A stretch of DNA of 38,164 nt from Anaerolineae bacterium. GTDB taxonomy: Bacteria; Chloroflexota; Anaerolineae; Aggregatilineales; J027. The DNA lies in assembly GCA_008933735.1 (NCBI GenBank), contig WBUL01000022.1:1-38164 (forward strand), written 5' to 3'. Position numbers and translations under genes: made by a program. Of this stretch, positions 16,642-24,182 are shown piece after piece. Under the pieces are notes generated by a model. That model saw only the letters and a program-made list of their open reading frames with translations. It was not told the origin of the DNA and made no database searches. Each line of letters opens with the position of its first letter. The stretch's first letter is position 1.

Positions 16642-18208
16642 AGGACTGGAACCCACCCTGATTCAATTCGCCTTCGATTGTTTCCAGCACTTCCCCGTTT
16701 CGACTGATGGTAATGGTAAAAGGAACAGGGTCCGTTGCCCCACACGGGAATACATAGGCCACCCCGATCTCATAGGCCCCTGGAGGGGGATCGGTTTCCC
16801 AGAACACGGTTTCAGAAGGGCTGTCCTGGGCTTCACTGCACCCGCCGTTAGCATCGCCGCCAAATTGACCACCAGAATCCACTTCAGGGTTGAAATAATC
16901 CACTGAGGCCCCATCCGGATCAATGACTTGCAGGTCAAAATCGGCAGCACCGTCCCAACTCAAAGTAATCGCAAACACCGCCCCGCTCAGATCAGGAGCC
17001 GTTTGTGTCGGTTCAGGCGTCCCAGTTTGGCCGGTATCAGGTTCTGGCGTTACGGCTGAAATCACCGTATTCACTTCCATAAGATACAACATATAATCAC
17101 CACTGCTGCCCCGTTCTGCCTGCACCTCAATCTGATAGGTGCCAGCACCCGGAAGCGGCACATCCACGATCCGGGCATCTGCCGCGCCATTAAAGCGACT
17201 ATTAGAGGCAACAATATTTCCGCTGCTGTCACGGAGGATCAATGCGGGGTCAAAATCGCCGCTTTGCCGTTTGACAGAAATCGTTACTATGTCGTCCGTC
17301 TGGGCTTCAAAGGTGTAAACTTTTGGCGCGGCATCCGCGTCAAGACGGTCAGCAATAAACATGCCATAGCTGACTGCCTGACCTTCAACCTGACCACCCT
17401 CTGTTGTCGTTGTGGTGGTGGTTGGCTCGTCACGGGTGAGTATTTCAAGGGTGTAATCACCACTGGATGTCCCGGTTGCACCACCATAACGTGTCGCCAC
17501 AATGACATAAGTCCCTGTGTAGGGCAGGTCAAAATTGAGAATTTCCGAGGTGGATAAATCATCACTTAAAGCAGCATCATCATTCTGCGCCAGTTCGTTC
17601 CCTTCGTTGTCAAGCAGATACAAAAATGTATCCAGACTGCTGGCGGGGTCAACACGAGTCATCCGGATGGTGATTTCATCGCCTTCTGTACCCGTGAACT
17701 CCCAGCGCTCTTCGGCAACCTGGGCGTTGATTCTGCCGCGTACAGGAGCATTATAAGTTATTATATTGGCGGTTGTTGCTTCCGTAGGCTGCGGGGTTTC
17801 GTCTACTTCACCCTGAGTCCCCAAGGTCAACGTCAGTTGAAAATCCCCTTCGGAAATGCCGCCTTCCAGCCCATATCGTGAGGCCTGAATGAGGTACGTA
17901 TCATCAACAGGAAGGGTAAAATCACTGATGGCTGCATTGATGGTCACATCAGCGGCGTCGTCATTTTCTGCTACTACTTCGTCGTCGCTGTTCAAAAGGC
18001 GCAGGTAACTGTCTAGCTCACTCCCCTCAACGGCTTCCATAGAAATCGTGATTACATCCCCTGCTGTGCCTGCGAATTGATACTCCTGAATAGGGGCTTC
18101 ATTACTAATGCTGCCAGTGACTGTATCGCCGTACTGGATGGATTGTTGGGCACTGGCTGCCAAAGGAAAAAGGAGAAGCAGTATCAAACACAGCACAACG
18201 TAACGCAT
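16622..18208 (-). CDS. Secreted protein with three PPC-like domains and a YfaP-like C-terminus
   Basis: A 528-aa exported protein. A signal peptide (1-20, ending AASAQ) is followed by three beta-sandwich repeats of the pre-peptidase C-terminal type at ~25-130, ~145-258 and ~275-380, each with variants of G-D-xITI-x-M and DxYLRLL/DTFLYLL/DPALILRDS. Thr-rich linkers (TTTTTT and TPEPTQTA) separate the parts. The C-terminal domain (~405-528) has ITLSWDGAADFDLQVIDPDG and GGQFGGDANGG, as in YfaP/DUF2135-like proteins. It has no protease domain, so it is probably a surface binding or adhesion protein. Confidence 0.85.
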   Translation of the reverse strand: MRYVVLCLILLLLFPLAASAQQSIQYGDTVTGSISNEAPIQEYQFAGTAGDVITISMEAVEGSELDSYLRLLNSDDEVVAENDDAADVTINAAISDFTLPVDDTYLIQASRYGLEGGISEGDFQLTLTLGTQGEVDETPQPTEATTANIITYNAPVRGRINAQVAEERWEFTGTEGDEITIRMTRVDPASSLDTFLYLLDNEGNELAQNDDAALSDDLSTSEILNFDLPYTGTYVIVATRYGGATGTSSGDYTLEILTRDEPTTTTTTTEGGQVEGQAVSYGMFIADRLDADAAPKVYTFEAQTDDIVTISVKRQSGDFDPALILRDSSGNIVASNSRFNGAADARIVDVPLPGAGTYQIEVQAERGSSGDYMLYLMEVNTVISAVTPEPDTGQTGTPEPTQTAPDLSGAVFAITLSWDGAADFDLQVIDPDGASVDYFNPEVDSGGQFGGDANGGCSEAQDSPSETVFWETDPPPGAYEIGVAYVFPCGATDPVPFTITISRNGEVLETIEGELNQGGFQSYAWTME

Positions 18209-18249
18209 CGTTTTATCCTAGTCTCTGAAATCCATGAAAAGTTTAACAC

Positions 18250-18276
18250 AAAAAACGAAAAAGGCAGGCCTGCCCT
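18250..18276 (-). terminator. Probable terminator after rtcB
   Basis: Immediately after the rtcB stop, minus strand GGGCAGGCCTGCC (perfect 12-bp palindrome at 18263-18274, folding with a short loop) is followed by TTTTTCGTTTTTT. The stem is short but the T-tract is strong. It isolates rtcB from the secreted-protein genes. Confidence 0.6.
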
Positions 18277-19504
18277 ATTTGCGGCGGCGCTTCCGTTTAC
18301 CTTTCCCGTCGTCCGCCATTTTGACCATGCGCGGTGTAAATTCGGCCAGAACTTCTACCAGGTCAGCCTGGGCTGCCATGACCTCCCGAATGTCCTTGTA
18401 GGCACCCGGAGCTTCGTCCAACCCTGCCGACAGCAATTCAACACCCGCGCTTTTGAGCTTGGCTTCGACATGATCCCAATTAAAACTTTTGAGGGCAGCA
18501 TTCCGCGAAAGCCGCCGCCCCGCCCCGTGCGCCGCACTAAACAGCGATTCTTCTGACCCTCTGCCACGCACAACAAAGCCTGGGGCGATCATACTGCCGG
18601 GAATGACCCCGTAAACTCCTAACCCAGCAGGCGTCGCACCCTTGCGATGGACAATGACTTCTTCGCCATCGATGATTTCTTTCCAGGCGAAGTTGTGATG
18701 ATTTTCGACCCCACCCAGAATCTCAAAACCGAGCTTTTCCGCAATGAGGTGGTGAATAATAGCATGATTCGCGCTGGCGTACCGACCAGCCAGCATCATT
18801 GCTTCCCAATATTCTGCGCCAAGGCCCTTCATTTCCAGCCACGCCAGATGTTTGTGAGATTTAGGCAGTTCGGGATGTAACTCCATCGCCAGCTTACTGA
18901 AATATTCAGCAGCAGTCGCGCCAAACCCCCGGCTGCCACTGTGACTTAGCAGGGCCAGATACATTCCCGGTGGAATCGTGCCAAAAGCACGAGACCCTTC
19001 GCCCTCAGGTGTCTCTTCCCCAACAATGGTCTCCTTCACAACGAGCATTCCGAATTCCACGAAATGGTTGCCGCCGCCGCTTGTACCTAACTGCTTCCAT
19101 GCTTTGATTCTGTTTTCCCTGGCAATGGGAAGCTCCCTCCAGGCAGGGTCTTCCAGCACCGGGTGGTCATGCGGATTGTCCCACTCTCCGCCCGCCCCAA
19201 AGACGGTACAATCCTCGATAATCCTGCGGAATTTATCACGTTTCTGCCCAATCACGTGGGGCGAAGCATCAAAAACAGTCATTTTCATGCGGCAGGCAAT
19301 ATCAACCCCGACCGCATAAGGGATCACGGCCTCCTTGGTCGCCAGCACGCCGCCTATTGGCAGGCCATATCCCTGGTGGGCGTCCGGCATGAGCGCCCCT
19401 CGAGTCGCAACAGGCAGTTCCGCGGCGTGCCTGATCTGATCCAGCGCCCCTTTTTCAATATCGGTTCCCCAGACGCGGTAAGGGACAGGTGTCTCTCGTA
19501 ACAT
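18275..19504 (-). CDS. rtcB: RtcB family RNA-splicing ligase
   Basis: A 409-aa GTP-dependent RNA ligase that joins 2',3'-cyclic phosphate (or 3'-phosphate) and 5'-OH ends in RNA repair or splicing. Signature segments are PDAHQGYGLPIGGV, GVDIACRM (Asp68, Cys71), GTSGGGNHFVE (His147), HSGSRGFG (His188), ENHHNFAW (269-270) and HGAGRRLSR (His326, the predicted guanylylated residue). The Mn2+ ligand set is complete. The C-terminus is a basic tail (KGKRKRRRK). AAAGGTAG precedes the ATG by about 7 nt. It is monocistronic, with no archease or rtcA/rtcR nearby. Its 5' region carries a tRNA-Trp 3' fragment and a long hairpin. Confidence 0.95.
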   Translation of the reverse strand: MLRETPVPYRVWGTDIEKGALDQIRHAAELPVATRGALMPDAHQGYGLPIGGVLATKEAVIPYAVGVDIACRMKMTVFDASPHVIGQKRDKFRRIIEDCTVFGAGGEWDNPHDHPVLEDPAWRELPIARENRIKAWKQLGTSGGGNHFVEFGMLVVKETIVGEETPEGEGSRAFGTIPPGMYLALLSHSGSRGFGATAAEYFSKLAMELHPELPKSHKHLAWLEMKGLGAEYWEAMMLAGRYASANHAIIHHLIAEKLGFEILGGVENHHNFAWKEIIDGEEVIVHRKGATPAGLGVYGVIPGSMIAPGFVVRGRGSEESLFSAAHGAGRRLSRNAALKSFNWDHVEAKLKSAGVELLSAGLDEAPGAYKDIREVMAAQADLVEVLAEFTPRMVKMADDGKGKRKRRRK

Positions 19505-19524
19505 AGCTGCTACCTTTTAAACAG

Positions 19525-19551
19525 AAATAGGCAGTGCGTGACTGCCTATTT
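19525..19551 (-). terminator. 11-bp hairpin between the tRNA-Trp remnant and rtcB
   Basis: AAATAGGCAGT / ACTGCCTATTT with a 5-nt loop is a perfect 11-bp stem. On the minus strand it starts 4 nt beyond the end of the tRNA-Trp remnant and is followed by CTGTTT; on the plus strand by TTAG. Its position is that of a tRNA-gene terminator, and it lies 20 bp before the rtcB start, where it could also act as a leader structure. Confidence 0.6.
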
Positions 19552-19555
19552 TTAG

Positions 19556-19593
19556 CAGGGGCATGAGGACTCAGGCCTCAAACCTTCGGTTTT
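19556..19593 (-). pseudogene. 3'-end fragment of tRNA-Trp
   Basis: This 38-nt stretch matches 35 of 38 positions of the 3' end of the intact tRNA-Trp (23503-23540), including part of the anticodon stem, the variable region, the whole T-stem, the 3' acceptor strand and the discriminator G. The three differences are consecutive and change the T-loop from TTCGAGT to CCTGAGT while the T-stem stays paired. The 5' half is missing. It is most simply a displaced tRNA end left by site-specific integration at the tRNA gene, or a partial duplication. Confidence 0.8.
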
Positions 19594-19690
19594 GATGTCC
19601 AAAAATTCGCAGTCACGACTCGTACCGGATATTTCGCATTTCCCTTATTTTATCATGGCCTGGAACAAGAGCAGCTTTCCCAAACTGTGT

Positions 19691-21901
19691 TTACGGTGCC
19701 TGCCGGCACGCTGCACCGACCGGACAATACTCTGCCCCTGCGGGAATTTTCACCCGTGTATAAAGCCCTACTTTATGGGCTGTGTTGTACTTCGCGCTGT
19801 TGAACCGTGTGATTTCTGCATCAGGGTAAGCGGCCCCTATAACAGAAACAGGGCTTTTCGGGGAAAACGGCTGGCTCAGATTATAGGGATCATCTACTTC
19901 CGGTAGAACATAAATATAAAGATCCTGATCACTCTCCAGGGTGGAAAGCCACACTTCGGTAATCCAATGTCGGTCAACCGTAGTGAACCGCAGTAAATTC
20001 AAGTCATTAAATTCGCAGAGGCCGCAGTAGTAGGTATAAGTTTCGAGTAAGCGCTCTCGATCCGGATTTCCCGTCAGCAGGAAAAAAACTTGCTTACCCT
20101 CCTGCTGCTTTTGCGCTGCGTCCTGACCAATGGAGTCGTTAATCAAACGCACAACCGCCATATTGGTACGCCAGTTTTGCGGCAGATTTTCATAGACGTA
20201 ATGTAGATTCTGATAATTTACAAGGAGCAGCATCCCAATCGCAGGGAACATGACAAGGCGTTGATATTTTCCGGATAGATATTCTTTGAAATTAATAAAA
20301 AACGCACTTGTGCCGACACCTGCCACTACAGCCATTGGCAGGGTTGCGGTCACGTAACGCGAAAAACCCGGTGTGCTTTCCATCAATGCACCGCCCAACA
20401 CAACCGTTAGTCCCAGCCACAGCATCAAAAATAATAAGCCCTCATTGAACGGGTAACGCAAATAGAAAGCCACCCCAATCGCAAAAGCCAGCAGCGCCCA
20501 GCGTAAATTCAGCGCGGCCCTGCCCTGTAGCTCAAAGTGTCCCGTTACATCCCCGCGATCTACAAAGGCACGAATCGAAGGGGAAAGCGCGTCAAAAATA
20601 AAACTTTCCACCGTCCAGTTATTAAAGATATTCAGAATCCCTGTTTCTGCTCCCCGCCCCATCGTTTCCGCATGTCCAAACGGGTCAAGCTGATAGGTTT
20701 GAAAATGCGCGATCAACGGAAAAAGGACTAAAAATATCGAAAGACCGACCAGGCCAAAATGAAACCAGTGGGAGAGCACCATACGCGGTTGTCGCAGTCC
20801 GATCAGGATTACCCATACAGGAATCAAGACCACCCAGAGTTTCGCCCCTGCGTAAAAATAAATCGAAAACCCAACCAATGAACCGGCCAGGGCAAACTTC
20901 CAATAACCGCCTCGTTCCATTCCATCCCATATAAGCAGCACAGCAAAAATGCCAAAAGTGGGATCATAAATGTCATACATGGCGATACGGCTGAAGTGCA
21001 TATGTAAGGGCTGCCCCAGCAGGAACAACGCCGCCAACAATCCCGCCTGCCAATTTAGAATCTTGCGCCCCATCAGATAAACGCCAGGGATCGCCAGCGT
21101 GCCTACCAGGGCGACCAACAAGCGTCCGGTGAATAAGGTTGAGCCGGAGAAATAAGTGATAATGGAAATGAGGTAGGCGCCCAGATATAAGTCGCCATGA
21201 TGCATGTCAGAAGCAATCGTCAAAGGTGTGCCTTCAATAACATGGCGTGTCGCAGCGAGGTAAGCTGTTTCATCACTAATCATGACAGGGATTAAGCTGC
21301 TCAATTTGTACAGCCGCACCCCCAGCGCCAGAAGTGTCAGCCCTATAACCAGCACCCACTCACGCGGATATTGCTTCAAGGAAGTACGCAGGCGTTGGGC
21401 AATACGTTGAAAATCTCCTTCCCGCATGAAACCAATCACCCACAGCGCCATCCCACCAAAGAACAGGAGCAGTTGATAGTAATTTGGCAGCTGGGAATAG
21501 ACAGGGGGGCGCCATCCGGCAAAATAATAGAGAGGGTTTGCCCAAAAGCCGAGCAGAATGAGCCCGCAGCCACCCAGGAAAGCCAGAAATCCATAGCGAA
21601 CGGGAATTGACTGTCGAAAAATCGTGAATAAGAATGGGCGCGGTAAAATTCCTCCTTTGCCCCTTACCACGAAACCCAGATATAGGATGGCGATGCCAAT
21701 CACAAGCCAAACCCGCCCATACAGTTTCTGGATGCTTGGCACACCATAAACAGGATTCCATGCGCCTAAGACAATCACTACCCCGATGAAACCCAGCATG
21801 TAAACGAGGTTGTGACGATTGCGCTGAAATGAGGTACGAATCCATGTCAGGTTAATAGTCCGCAGTGTCAGGATTGCCATAGGCTTAGTAAAATCAGTCA
21901 T
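19691..21901 (-). CDS. GT-C (GT39/ArnT-like) membrane glycosyltransferase
   Basis: A 736-aa polytopic protein with about a dozen hydrophobic segments between residues ~30 and ~560 and a soluble C-terminal domain (~590-736) ending in YCPVGAACRQAP. The first extracytoplasmic loop contains ISDETAYLAATRHV, corresponding to the acidic DE motif of PMT/ArnT-type enzymes that use lipid-linked sugars. PLHMHFSRIAMYDIYDPTF is also typical of this fold. It probably transfers a sugar from a polyprenyl-phosphate donor on the outer face; acceptor unknown. The ribosome binding site is weak (GGAAAC). It is divergent from the methyltransferase gene across a 129-bp AT-rich spacer. Confidence 0.82.
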   Translation of the reverse strand: MTDFTKPMAILTLRTINLTWIRTSFQRNRHNLVYMLGFIGVVIVLGAWNPVYGVPSIQKLYGRVWLVIGIAILYLGFVVRGKGGILPRPFLFTIFRQSIPVRYGFLAFLGGCGLILLGFWANPLYYFAGWRPPVYSQLPNYYQLLLFFGGMALWVIGFMREGDFQRIAQRLRTSLKQYPREWVLVIGLTLLALGVRLYKLSSLIPVMISDETAYLAATRHVIEGTPLTIASDMHHGDLYLGAYLISIITYFSGSTLFTGRLLVALVGTLAIPGVYLMGRKILNWQAGLLAALFLLGQPLHMHFSRIAMYDIYDPTFGIFAVLLIWDGMERGGYWKFALAGSLVGFSIYFYAGAKLWVVLIPVWVILIGLRQPRMVLSHWFHFGLVGLSIFLVLFPLIAHFQTYQLDPFGHAETMGRGAETGILNIFNNWTVESFIFDALSPSIRAFVDRGDVTGHFELQGRAALNLRWALLAFAIGVAFYLRYPFNEGLLFLMLWLGLTVVLGGALMESTPGFSRYVTATLPMAVVAGVGTSAFFINFKEYLSGKYQRLVMFPAIGMLLLVNYQNLHYVYENLPQNWRTNMAVVRLINDSIGQDAAQKQQEGKQVFFLLTGNPDRERLLETYTYYCGLCEFNDLNLLRFTTVDRHWITEVWLSTLESDQDLYIYVLPEVDDPYNLSQPFSPKSPVSVIGAAYPDAEITRFNSAKYNTAHKVGLYTRVKIPAGAEYCPVGAACRQAP

Positions 21902-22030
21902 GTTTCCAAGCTACCATGTGATCTCATGAATATAAAATAACAGTGCTAATCAAGTAAAACAACCTTGCATTGATACCTATCGATTGTTTTTCACATATTT
22001 TTTTGTTTACCGTTTAGATGAGGCGAAAAG

Positions 22031-22798
22031 ATGGAATCTGAAGCCTATCATGAAATGTCCCGACTTGAAGAACATCACTGGTGGTATCGCGGAATGCGTG
22101 ACATCACTGATGTTTTGCTCCGATCCCTCTTTCATGATCGGCACAACTTGAAAATCCTTGATGCGGGTTGTGGCACAGGCAGGAACATGACCGCCTTAAA
22201 GCAGTTTGGCGCGGTGATCGGTTTAGATTTTTCATCCCTGGCGTTAAGTTACGCCCAACGCAGTCATATCGGCAGCATCGTTCAGGCGTCCATTGAAAAT
22301 TTACCGTATGCTGCCGACACTTTTGATTTAGTTACCTCATTTGACGTGATTTACAGCGCTGGAGTCCGGGATGATGTCACAGCTATTCGTGAATTAACGC
22401 GGGTCACCCATCCAAACGGCTATGTGGTGATGCGAGTGCCCGCCCTGCGAGCACTCAGAGGCGAACACGATACTTTTGTACATGGCATCCGTCGTTATAC
22501 AGCGCGTGAACTTCAAGCAAAATTTCGGGCGGGGGGACTTACCCCTGTCAGATTTACCTATGCGAACAGCTTTTTGCTGCCCGTAATCTTTCTGGCTCGC
22601 AAACTACAACATCATTCAGTACATGGGCGCTCGGACGTGCAGGTTAACCCCGGTGGGGTAGCTGATTTACTCTATCATTTACTACGTATCGAAAGTTGGT
22701 GGATTAAACAGGGGGGTCATTTCGCGGCGGGTGTTTCTCTGTTCGGGATTGGGCAGAAGCTGGCGGTCTCATATCCCTCAGATGCTCACGTCGAATAA
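22031..22798 (+). CDS. Class I SAM-dependent methyltransferase
   Basis: A 255-aa methyltransferase (Methyltransf_11/25 type). Motif I is LDAGCGTGRN (from residue 43), followed by VIGLDFSSLALSYA, IENLPYAADTFDLVTSFDVIYS (motif II/III) and ELTRVTHPNGYVVMRVPA. The N-terminus EAYHEMSRLEEHHWWYRGMRD is typical of methyltransferases found in polysaccharide and lipid-glycan clusters. GAGGCG precedes the ATG. Neighbouring glycosyltransferases suggest a lipid-linked saccharide substrate. Its last 95 bp overlap the 3' end of the convergent GT2 gene. Confidence 0.9.
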   Translation: MESEAYHEMSRLEEHHWWYRGMRDITDVLLRSLFHDRHNLKILDAGCGTGRNMTALKQFGAVIGLDFSSLALSYAQRSHIGSIVQASIENLPYAADTFDLVTSFDVIYSAGVRDDVTAIRELTRVTHPNGYVVMRVPALRALRGEHDTFVHGIRRYTARELQAKFRAGGLTPVRFTYANSFLLPVIFLARKLQHHSVHGRSDVQVNPGGVADLLYHLLRIESWWIKQGGHFAAGVSLFGIGQKLAVSYPSDAHVE

Positions 22799-23363
22799 CC
22801 AACTTCCACCACAACCGCCGATAGTTAAAAAACTGGCTCTTGCCGTATAAGCGGTGGTAGTGGCTGACAGGTACTTCCCGCCGCCGAAAACCAGCATCGC
22901 AAATGACCCCGGAAGTGGATTCCAGTTGAACCGTCTCAAAGATACTGCGTCGCATTAACCGAAAATCGCAATCCACGTCCCGCAGCTTTAGTCTGAAGGA
23001 ATATTTCACAGTGTATTGATAAAGCCTGCCCAGCACAATCCGGATTACAGGGTCCTGGCGCTTGAGTTTCCACCCGTTTACGAAGTCCACCTGCTCATCG
23101 AAATGTTCATAAAGCATCTTCAACTCGCGCGGGTCATATTGGGCATCCCCATCAGTATAAAAAATCAATTCTTTAGAAGCACTGGCAAAACCTGTTTGCA
23201 GCGCTCCCCCATAACCACGATTCTGAGGATGATGAATGGCGCGGACGTGTCGGTAATCATCAGTGAGTTCCTCTAAGGTTTCGAGGGCCGCCAGAACAAG
23301 GCTGGCAATCGTCCCTTCATCGTTATATGCCGGGGAAAAAACCGAAATACTATAGGGTGGCAT
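22704..23363 (-). CDS. Shortened GT2 family glycosyltransferase (dolichol-phosphate-mannose synthase-like)
   Basis: A 219-aa GT-A fold protein with SVFSPAYNDEGTIASLV (7-23), HPQNRGYGGALQTGFASA (45-62), the DxD region YTDGDAQYDPRE (69-80), and PVSHYHRLYGKSQFF (165-179). Compared with the family it lacks the usual segment with VVNDGSxDGT between ELTDDY (res. 37) and RHVRAIHH, and a helix segment near residue 155. Both gaps are in frame. The first loss removes a nucleotide-binding aspartate, so the enzyme may be inactive or altered. I chose the ATG just before the conserved start; an in-frame extension of 41 residues runs toward the tRNA and looks non-coding. The last ~30 residues overlap the methyltransferase gene. 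Confidence 0.75.
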   Translation of the reverse strand: MPPYSISVFSPAYNDEGTIASLVLAALETLEELTDDYRHVRAIHHPQNRGYGGALQTGFASASKELIFYTDGDAQYDPRELKMLYEHFDEQVDFVNGWKLKRQDPVIRIVLGRLYQYTVKYSFRLKLRDVDCDFRLMRRSIFETVQLESTSGVICDAGFRRREVPVSHYHRLYGKSQFFNYRRLWWKLVIRREHLRDMRPPASAQSRTEKHPPRNDPPV

Positions 23364-23502
23364 CAGAATAACGATCTCCTCGCTGGCCTGAGATCCGTCG
23401 CAAACGGCGAAATTGTAGATGGATAAGATGAATTTCTGTCGAGTTGGGAGATTTCTACCGCACCGAAGAGGTGGATAGCAGGACAAGGTGCAGTCTTAAA
23501 AA

Positions 23503-23576
23503 CAGGGGCATGAGGACTCGAACCTCAAACCTTCGGTTTTGGAGACCGATGCTCTGCCAAATTGAGCTATACCCCT
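23503..23576 (-). tRNA. trnW: tRNA-Trp (anticodon CCA)
   Basis: A complete cloverleaf: acceptor AGGGGTA / TGCCCCT, D-arm GCTC...GAGC, anticodon stem TCGGT / ACCGA with loop CTCCAAA (anticodon CCA), T-arm TGAGG TTCGAGT CCTCA, discriminator G. The 3' CCA is not encoded. A run of five T residues follows, with no clear hairpin. The sequence closely follows bacterial tRNA-Trp. The 3' half recurs at 19556-19593. Confidence 0.96.
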
Positions 23577-23588
23577 ATATCGAACTAG

Positions 23589-23618
23589 ATTTTATAGGTG
23601 ATAGTCCCTTGGAGTCAA
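23589..23618 (-). promoter_or_regulatory. tRNA-Trp promoter
   Basis: On the minus strand TTGACT (23613-23618) is followed by TAAAAT (23589-23594) at 18 nt, or TATAAA at 16 nt. The -10 ends 12 bp before the mature tRNA 5' end, so the precursor would have a very short leader. Confidence 0.6.
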
Positions 23619-23656
23619 TACGCAGTCCCTCATTTCATCTAAAAAAGGGGATTTTG

Positions 23657-23680
23657 TGGTTTCAAAAACCAGGTTTGAAA
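23657..23680. repeat. Nested inverted repeats upstream of the HTH gene
   Basis: TGGTTT-CAA-AAACCA (23657-23671) overlaps TTTCAAA-N7-TTTGAAA (23660-23680). The two dyads share bases and cannot both form. They lie 50-75 bp upstream of the HTH gene's -35 box and could be binding sites for the HTH protein. Confidence 0.3.
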
Positions 23681-23730
23681 AATTGGACTTTACTGAACTC
23701 TAAAAATATCTTTTAATAGTAATTAAATGC

Positions 23731-23759
23731 TTGACTTCTCTAAAGGGATGTTGTAAATT
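23731..23759 (+). promoter_or_regulatory. Promoter of the small HTH gene
   Basis: TTGACT (23731-23736), 17-nt spacer, TAAATT (23754-23759). The start codon is only 20 bp further on, so the transcript leader would be short, with GTGGAG as ribosome binding site 8 nt before the ATG. Confidence 0.6.
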
Positions 23760-23779
23760 TTGGAAGTGGAGATAAAATC

Positions 23780-24007
23780 ATGCCAGACGGTAAAGCGACC
23801 ATTGAAGCGAATGCGATTTATTCGCGCAGGGAAGCGGCGCAGGCACTGGGCGTAAGCCTGAGTACACTCAAGAAACTCGTTGACCTGGGATATTTAGATG
23901 TATCCCAACCGCCCGGAATGCGCCGGATATTTATCAAAGGGTCGAGTATTCTGGATATGTTGGATCGGACCACGCTGCACGTCGTGGAAAGAGAAAGGCT
24001 GTTTTGA
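23780..24007 (+). CDS. Small helix-turn-helix (excisionase/MerR-like) DNA-binding protein
   Basis: A 75-aa protein. Residues ~13-60 (IYSRREAAQALGVSLSTLKKLVDLGYLDVSQPPGMRRIFIKGSSILDML) match the HTH_17/excisionase winged-helix pattern: recognition helix VSLSTLKKLVDLG, then a wing with an Arg-rich turn (MRRIFI). Such proteins are excisionases or small regulators. It has its own promoter, is coupled to a following 50-codon ORF and lies ~200 bp from tRNA-Trp. That setting suits an excisionase-type protein, but no integrase is in the window, so a plain regulator is equally possible. Confidence 0.75.
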   Translation: MPDGKATIEANAIYSRREAAQALGVSLSTLKKLVDLGYLDVSQPPGMRRIFIKGSSILDMLDRTTLHVVERERLF

Positions 24008-24008
24008 G

Positions 24009-24161
24009 ATGCATTATGCAACATCGATATTACAAAAACAGAACATGCCATCACTTGGTACGCGCGAACCCAATTGCTGGGGAGAGTCCGCCAGTATCGA
24101 TTTTGATGTCATGCTGTTGACCCGACATATCCACGCCTCCGTAGGAGCAACGCCGATGTAG
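24009..24161 (+). CDS. 50-aa ORF coupled to the HTH gene, unknown
   Basis: The ATG lies one nucleotide after the TGA of the HTH gene, with AGAAAGG about 10 nt upstream. The 50-residue product (MHYATSILQKQ... ending VGATPM) has no motif I recognise and no membrane segment. A small hairpin (ATGTAG-N6-CTACAT, 24156-24173) spans its stop and an intrinsic terminator follows 20 bp later, so it would be the second gene of a two-gene transcript. It could be a chance ORF. Confidence 0.4.
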   Translation: MHYATSILQKQNMPSLGTREPNCWGESASIDFDVMLLTRHIHASVGATPM

Positions 24162-24182
24162 GGCATTCTACATGAAACCCTC

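Larger units (their letters stand above)
19556..23540. mobile_element. Possible relic of a tRNA-Trp-targeted genomic island
   Basis: The interval is bounded by direct copies of the tRNA-Trp 3' end (38 nt, 35 identical). The intact tRNA is on one side; the remnant plus a terminator-like hairpin is on the other. It carries three envelope-sugar type genes (GT-C glycosyltransferase, SAM methyltransferase, GT2). No integrase is present inside, so any element would be a cargo-only relic. Inference from structure only. Confidence 0.35.

Noticed and set aside
23364..23486. N-terminal extension of the GT2 gene (41 codons)
   Set aside because: The extension begins next to the tRNA 3' end, has no alignable GT2 sequence, and the conserved fold starts at the ATG at 23363.
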